Of a DNA stretch of 9,416 bases, positions 6,027-9,416 are shown piece by piece. Both the position numbers and the translations under genes were made by a program. Below the pieces are notes generated by a model that saw only the letters and a list, made by a program, of their open reading frames with translations, did not search any database and was not told where the DNA came from. This stretch comes from an uncultured Pleurocapsa sp. (GTDB taxonomy: Bacteria > Cyanobacteriota > Cyanobacteriia > Cyanobacteriales > Xenococcaceae), in assembly GCA_937884735.1 (NCBI GenBank), contig CAKZYI010000479.1, forward strand, positions 1 to 9,416, read 5' to 3'. Within the stretch, counting starts at the first letter, position 1. The number at the start of each line of letters is the position of its first letter.

Positions 6027-6668
6027 CTATTCATTTTTTTTCAAATGGAGATTATTTCTGCCTCGCACGCCTTCAATAGCTGCCAAAGCTGCTGCTGCAC
6101 CAGCAATAATATCTCTTTCTTCACCGCCCAAATACAGTCTGCCAAAACTACCAATTGCCGTTACTTTGAGGATATTAATTAAAGCTGCTTTTTCTGCTTC
6201 ATTTGCTGCTAAAGAAGCGTAGGCTGCGGGTTGGACTTCTAGAACATATAGAGTTTGTCCTGCTAAAAGCATTTGTCCGCGACAGTCGCGATTGACCAAT
6301 TGGGCTTGATAAGGGTCAATATTGCGGATGATTTGGCTAGAAACTACTTTGGGCTTAAGACTGTCTTGTCGATCTACTCCTAGTGCTTCTAAGATAGCTC
6401 TACCTGCTGCTTTGACTTCTCCTTGTTTGCTAGCATGAATTTCTAGGAGTCCATAAAGTCTTTCGACAAATTGAACTCCTGGGCGAACTACCGCAGATTT
6501 GAGGGCAATATCAGTAATGCGATTAATTTCAATCCCAGGAGAAATTTCAATCCATAAAGAAGCGTCTCCTGGTAGGGGTAGAAATCCGAGGGATACAGTG
6601 CCGATATAAGCTGCGTGTTGAGATTGCAATCTATCTAAGTATACATAACTACGAAGTTCTACGCCCAA
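6027..6668 (-). CDS. ccmP: Carboxysome shell protein CcmP (tandem-BMC-domain, BMC-T type)
   Basis: The 213-residue protein begins MGVELRSYVYLDRLQSQHAA and continues YIGTVSLGFLPLPGDASLWI, matching cyanobacterial CcmP in sequence and length. Two BMC domains span roughly 5-100 and 105-205; the second holds LEVQPAAYASLAANEAEKAA and GSFGRLYLGG. By established knowledge CcmP forms trimeric pseudohexamers that stack face to face in the beta-carboxysome shell, with a large central pore gated by a conserved Glu-Arg pair; E69 and R70 are present here (VER, 68-70). The start codon is TTG at 6668-6666: AAGAGGA lies eight bases upstream and homologues begin MGVELRS, so both support it. No other ccm or Rubisco genes are nearby, consistent with CcmP being a satellite shell gene. 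The pentapeptide-repeat gene follows 74 bases downstream. Confidence 0.92.
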   Translation of the reverse strand: MGVELRSYVYLDRLQSQHAAYIGTVSLGFLPLPGDASLWIEISPGIEINRITDIALKSAVVRPGVQFVERLYGLLEIHASKQGEVKAAGRAILEALGVDRQDSLKPKVVSSQIIRNIDPYQAQLVNRDCRGQMLLAGQTLYVLEVQPAAYASLAANEAEKAALINILKVTAIGSFGRLYLGGEERDIIAGAAAALAAIEGVRGRNNLHLKKNE

Positions 6669-7037
6669 AATTTCAGTCCTCTTGTTTGCACAAAATACGA
6701 TCTAACTAAACCACTCTCCAGCTAACCAGTTTGTGTCTGTAGTTGTAAAGAGTCAAATCATAAAATTTCGACTAAACTAGTATAAATTTAGAATTTGATT
6801 GGATTATTTTAGGCAATAAAAGTATTTATCTTGAGCTACCATGCAGTCAGTTTTTTTCATCATAATAGAAAAAAATTATTACATTACATGGTTTAGACTT
6901 ATTAAAGTTAAATAGTAAAATGTCCTATGGCATCTAATAATTATTTGCCTATTTTCGGTAGTATGGCTTTTGTAAGGCAATTCCTATACGTATATTTAGA
7001 ATTCAATATTGCTACTTTTTAATTTGACTATATTCTT
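6669..7037. other. Divergent intergenic spacer between ccmP and the sucrose-phosphate phosphatase gene
   Basis: The 369-base AT-rich spacer must carry the ccmP and phosphatase promoters. I see no ORF of note and no tRNA. An A/T hairpin, TTTTTTTC (6851-6858) with GAAAAAAA (6868-6875), could be a weak structure, but homopolymer pairing in AT-rich DNA is expected by chance. TTTTGTAAGGCAA at 6968-6980 is also found upstream of folK. Confidence 0.5.
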
Positions 7038-7799
7038 ATGAATGTTCCTAGTATGAGTCCTTTTTTATTTGTAACCGATTTAGACAATACTTTAGTTGGC
7101 GATGATGCTGCTTTAAATCGTCTTAATCAAGAGCTTGCTAGTCATCGTCAAAAATACAATAGCAAGATTGTATATGCCACAGGGCGATCGCTTTATTTAT
7201 ATCGTTTACTTGCAGAAGCCAAATCATTGCTCATACCCGATGCTTTAATTACCTCGGTAGGAACAGAAATGTATTTTGACCAAAAGCATGAGAAATACGA
7301 TGTTGAGTGGGCAAAAATTCTTTCTCAGGGATGGAATAGAGCAGAAATAGTGGAAATAGCCAGTCAGTTTCCCGAATTACAATCCCAACCTAAATCGGAA
7401 CAGAATCCTTTTAAGATCAGCTATTATCTGGCTGAATCTGTAGCGACAGAAACTATCACAAGACTTAAAAAAGCGTTGTCTGAAAATGGATTTATAATTC
7501 AGCTAATCTATCGTGCGTGGCAAGATTTGGATCTGCTTCCCAGTAATGGTAATAAAGGTTTGGCAGTAAAATTTCTTCGCCGAAGATGGAATATTTCGGC
7601 AGAGAAAACTTTGGTATGTGGCGATTCTGGTAATGATATTTCTATGTTTTTGGGACAAGAAAAGGGGTTGATTGTTGGCAATGCCAAACCCGAATTGCTT
7701 CAATGGTATGAAACCAATAGAAACGATAACCTTCATTTGGCTCAATCTAACTGTGCAGGCGGAATATTAGAAGGTCTAAAGCACTTTAGTTTTTTGTAA
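7038..7799 (+). CDS. Sucrose-phosphate phosphatase (HAD superfamily, class IIB)
   Basis: The 253-residue protein matches the cyanobacterial SPP family. HAD motif I is VTDLDNTLVGDD (12-23; nucleophile D14 and general acid D16), motif II is YATGRS (46-51), the lysine motif is NKGLAVKFL (172-180, K173), and motif III is LVCGDSGND (192-200; D196 and D200). SVGTEMY (73-79) and EQNPFKISYYL (121-131) resemble the cap and sugar-binding segments of the well-studied Synechocystis enzyme. It hydrolyses sucrose-6-phosphate to sucrose, the last step in synthesis of this compatible solute, and acts in the cytosol. The stand-alone phosphatase implies that sucrose-phosphate synthase is encoded elsewhere. Two in-frame ATGs (7038 and 7053) are possible: the second gives the same N-terminal length as the Synechocystis protein; neither has a Shine-Dalgarno. 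A HIP1 site lies at 7184. Confidence 0.92.
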   Translation: MNVPSMSPFLFVTDLDNTLVGDDAALNRLNQELASHRQKYNSKIVYATGRSLYLYRLLAEAKSLLIPDALITSVGTEMYFDQKHEKYDVEWAKILSQGWNRAEIVEIASQFPELQSQPKSEQNPFKISYYLAESVATETITRLKKALSENGFIIQLIYRAWQDLDLLPSNGNKGLAVKFLRRRWNISAEKTLVCGDSGNDISMFLGQEKGLIVGNAKPELLQWYETNRNDNLHLAQSNCAGGILEGLKHFSFL

Positions 7800-7823
7800 A
7801 ATTTATTTATTCTATAATTAACT

Positions 7824-8576
7824 CTAAATTTTATGTTTGGGTAAATCAGGAATTTCAAGTAGCCGTAAATATCCTTTGAAAAAATAAGGGAATACGCCAC
7901 AAGTAATATCCAAAACGCTTTTTTCCATTTTAAAAGCCAAATCTCTTAAGGTATTTTTACCGTTTAGTAATCGCGACATATTGCTAAAAATCAAGTCGGG
8001 TATTTGTTTTTGCAATTCGCGATCGCTTTTAAGAAGAGGTGCATGATGAGGAGAACAAGATGCCAAACCTTTTGCACCCCAACTAGACCATGCTGTTTGA
8101 GCCTGAAACAGAATTTGCTCCAAATTAATTGAAGCTAAAGACAGACTAAAGCCCGCTTTTAATAAATAATGGGCAGTAGTTGGTTGAAGCTCATAATTTA
8201 ACGAGTCATTATATTCTTTTTGTAATAAATCAAACAACACTTCTTTGCTCATATTTTCAATCAGATTTCTAACTTGTCTGTGTTTGATCAATTTTCGCTG
8301 TAACAAAACATTCAATAAAGAATAATTATGAGATCTTATTTCAGGCTGGTGTCTCAAAATTATTTTCTTAGTTTTCACTCCAGGGCAATAATAATAAAAA
8401 TTTCTTCGCCAGGCTCGATTCGCATGAAAACCACCTTCTGTCCACAGATATTTACCTAAGTAAAAAAACATCTCCCACGTCTGTTTGCCGTCTTGAGATT
8501 TGATGGTCAAAATACCCGTGAATTGTTGTTTATATAGAGAAATAAGTTGTTCCCCTAGCCTACTGTTTGCGCTCAT
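7824..8576 (-). CDS. PATAN-domain (PatA/PixG N-terminal-like, DUF4388) protein without receiver domain
   Basis: The 250-residue protein looks like the N-terminal half of cyanobacterial PatA/PixG-type response regulators: LISLYKQQFTGILTIKSQDG (11-30), then FFYLGKYLWTEGGFHANRAWRR (around 37-58), where a block of this kind, with the W-RR motif, precedes a CP-rich segment (YYYCPGV). The rest is mostly helical and ends FPYFFKGYLRLLEIPDL, about where PatA-like proteins connect to a C-terminal receiver domain. Here a stop follows, and only 24 bases separate it from the convergent phosphatase gene, so no receiver remnant exists. PatA and PixG act in heterocyst patterning and phototaxis signalling; a receiver-less protein could be an interaction partner or a decoy, but that is inference. 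The start is ATG at 8576-8574, with no Shine-Dalgarno. A HIP1 site at 8019 lies inside. Confidence 0.8.
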   Translation of the reverse strand: MSANSRLGEQLISLYKQQFTGILTIKSQDGKQTWEMFFYLGKYLWTEGGFHANRAWRRNFYYYCPGVKTKKIILRHQPEIRSHNYSLLNVLLQRKLIKHRQVRNLIENMSKEVLFDLLQKEYNDSLNYELQPTTAHYLLKAGFSLSLASINLEQILFQAQTAWSSWGAKGLASCSPHHAPLLKSDRELQKQIPDLIFSNMSRLLNGKNTLRDLAFKMEKSVLDITCGVFPYFFKGYLRLLEIPDLPKHKI

Positions 8577-8641
8577 CTAAATAAAACTATAAAAAGAATA
8601 AACAGAAATAATTGATGGTTGTTAGCTGTAAATTGAAGCAA

Positions 8642-8917
8642 TATATAGCGGTTCTCACATACACAAGTTACAGTCTGATGCTTTAGTTTCGGCTGATGGC
8701 ACGCTTTGGAGAGCGTCGCCAGCCTAGAAAAGAGGCTCTGCCTTCGCTAAGCGAAGTCGGCAGCCGAACTCTGGAGAGTTCCGCCCAGCACGCGCACGTG
8801 CTGCCAGAACAAAGTTCTGGGACGACGACCGTCGTCAGCTTGTCGAAGTCGCATAGCGACTTGGCTGCGCTAATGGCTAATTAAGATATACCTTACAAAT
8901 CTAAGGATTGCTATATA
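8642..8917. mobile_element. Possible MITE-like element with TATATAGC terminal inverted repeats
   Basis: TATATAGC at 8642-8649 is the exact reverse complement of GCTATATA at 8910-8917. Extending inward, the two ends match at about 9 of the next 18 positions (for instance GGTTCTCACAT against AATCCTTAGAT read inward), so the similarity is partial but goes beyond the eight-base core. The TA at each outer end fits the TA target preference of IS630/Tc1-type elements and their MITEs. No transposase is encoded. The 276-base size and AT-rich ends with a structured interior fit a MITE, but the call rests on short repeats and is tentative. Confidence 0.4.
8698..8866. repeat. Cluster of eight consecutive small hairpins, GC-rich
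   Basis: Eight stem-loops follow each other with almost no gaps: ACGCT/AGCGT (8701-8716, plus outer GGC/GCC), AGCCT/AGGCT (8721-8737), CTGCC-TTCGC/GCGAA-GGCAG (8738-8763), GAACTC/GAGTTC (8766-8781), CAGCACG/CGTGCTG (8786-8803), CCAGAAC/GTTCTGG (8804-8820), GACGAC/GTCGTC (8821-8836) and AAGTCGC/GCGACTT (8846-8862, with outer AGC/GCT). Most loops are three or four bases. Every stem has a different sequence. G+C is 96 of 160 bases across 8701-8860 against 16 of 60 at 8881-8940. It resembles the modular repeated palindromes scattered in some cyanobacterial genomes. Confidence 0.85.
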
Positions 8918-9165
8918 AGAGACAATAGATATCTTGCATAATTTAGATACTTGTTTTTACTAGAATTACTCAGTTAATTTATTATCCACCCAATCATAAC
9001 TTCCTCCTCCATGACCTGCTAGGTTTTAAGAATTAAAGACCGTATAAAATTTTATAATTCAGTAATAACTACGAGCTTTTTGATAAATGTTAGACTAATT
9101 TGATTGGCTAATTTCTGCTATTAAAAGTAGGTTTTACTATTACTAAAGATTACAGTTAGAATAAA

Positions 9166-9416
9166 ATGCTACGTCGTTATTTCCTACTTCAAATATTAAT
9201 AGGCTGGTTTTTGAGTGTTGGTTCAAAAATCCCCATTCCTAATCTGCAAAAATCTAGTTTTATAGCTACTTCCAAAAAGATTAATCCTAAAGTTGAGCCA
9301 ATGCTTTTTTTTATTGCTACTAATGGTAATGATAATTGGTCAGGAAAACAGGCTACTGTGGCAAGAGATACCAAAAATGGTCCTTTTGCTACCTGGAAAA
9401 AAGCTCAGGCAGTAAT
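9166..9416 (+). CDS. Exported right-handed beta-helix-type protein, N-terminal part (runs off window end)
   Basis: An open frame from ATG at 9166 continues for 83 codons to the edge without a stop. It begins MLRRYFLLQILIGWFLSVGS, two arginines and a hydrophobic stretch that looks like a Sec signal peptide or signal anchor. After a polar linker, FFIATNGNDNWSGKQA and NGPFATWKKAQAV (about residues 50-83) match the opening strand of secreted right-handed parallel beta-helix proteins, whose usual pattern is F-V-S-P-x-G-N-D-x-W-S-G followed by G-P-F-A-T. Such proteins include polysaccharide lyases, glycosidases and surface proteins of unknown activity. The substrate cannot be told because the catalytic part is outside the window. 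No Shine-Dalgarno precedes the ATG. Confidence 0.75.
   Translation, partial: MLRRYFLLQILIGWFLSVGSKIPIPNLQKSSFIATSKKINPKVEPMLFFIATNGNDNWSGKQATVARDTKNGPFATWKKAQAV

Larger units (their letters stand above)
8577..9165. other. 589-base non-coding region, possible insertion-rich spacer
   Basis: No believable gene is present. It contains the GC-rich hairpin cluster at 8698-8866, bounded at 8642-8649 and 8910-8917 by inverted TATATAGC/GCTATATA sequences, then plain AT-rich sequence up to the start at 9166. Nothing else stands out between 8918 and 9165. The 62-codon open frame at 8696-8884 lies wholly in the hairpin cluster and has none of the features of a protein-coding gene. Confidence 0.6.

Noticed and set aside
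5935..6222. Plus-strand 95-codon open frame
   Set aside because: It overlaps the pentapeptide-repeat gene start and the 3' third of ccmP in antisense; both of those are strongly supported.
7503..7745. Minus-strand 80-codon open frame
   Set aside because: It is antisense to the HAD motif III region of sucrose-phosphate phosphatase.
72..8026. Eight GCGATCGC octamers as regulatory sites
   Set aside because: They are HIP1, a genome-wide repeat of many cyanobacteria, and seven of the eight lie inside genes; they serve here as a taxonomic clue, not as operators.
8698..8866. Integron attC array or CRISPR array as an explanation of the hairpins
   Set aside because: No repeated consensus unit, no conserved spacer length and no integrase or cas gene is present; the stems all differ from one another.
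8696..8884. A 62-codon open reading frame inside the hairpin cluster
   Set aside because: Its composition is dictated by the palindromes, it has no Shine-Dalgarno and no recognisable protein features, and its G+C is that of the repeat rather than of the neighbouring genes.
9189..9374. Minus-strand 61-codon open frame
   Set aside because: It is antisense to the start of the exported beta-helix-type gene, which has a signal peptide and a recognised motif.

Overview
The window reads as chromosome of an AT-rich, beta-carboxysome-containing cyanobacterium. Eight exact copies of the HIP1 palindrome GCGATCGC (starting at 72, 2472, 3463, 3997, 4534, 5968, 7184 and 8019), a CcmP-type carboxysome shell protein, a Tic20/Ycf60-like membrane protein, a cyanobacterial sucrose-phosphate phosphatase and a PatA/PixG-type N-terminal domain all point the same way. 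I cannot name the genus from sequence alone; a unicellular, colonial or pleurocapsalean lineage is a guess.

Layout. 1-159 (-): 5' end of glyA. 160-526: AT-rich divergent spacer. 527-2046 (+): an M50-like membrane metalloprotease homologue, a 65-residue four-cysteine protein and a Tic20-like membrane protein. 2044-2071: a TAATCAG heptamer repeat supplying the stops of the convergent Tic20 and FAH-family genes. 2061-2834 (-): FAH-family hydrolase/isomerase, divergent from rpsF (3066-3413, +). 3436-4284 (-): MOSC-domain oxidoreductase. 4522-5010 (+): folK. 5056-6668 (-): ccmP followed by a pentapeptide-repeat gene, a possible transcription unit. 7038-7799 (+): sucrose-phosphate phosphatase. 7824-8576 (-): a PATAN-domain protein without a receiver domain. 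8577-9165: non-coding, with a GC-rich string of eight small hairpins inside what may be a MITE-like element. 9166-9416 (+): start of an exported beta-helix-type protein that runs off the edge.

Most genes are single housekeeping or accessory functions (one-carbon and folate metabolism, ribosome, carbon fixation, compatible-solute synthesis) with frequent strand changes, so I see no large operon and no defence or biosynthetic cluster. The strongest unexplained signals are the hairpin cluster with its possible terminal inverted repeats, the M50 homologue whose HExxH reads HELGQ, and the receiver-less PATAN protein. I found no convincing new multi-gene system.
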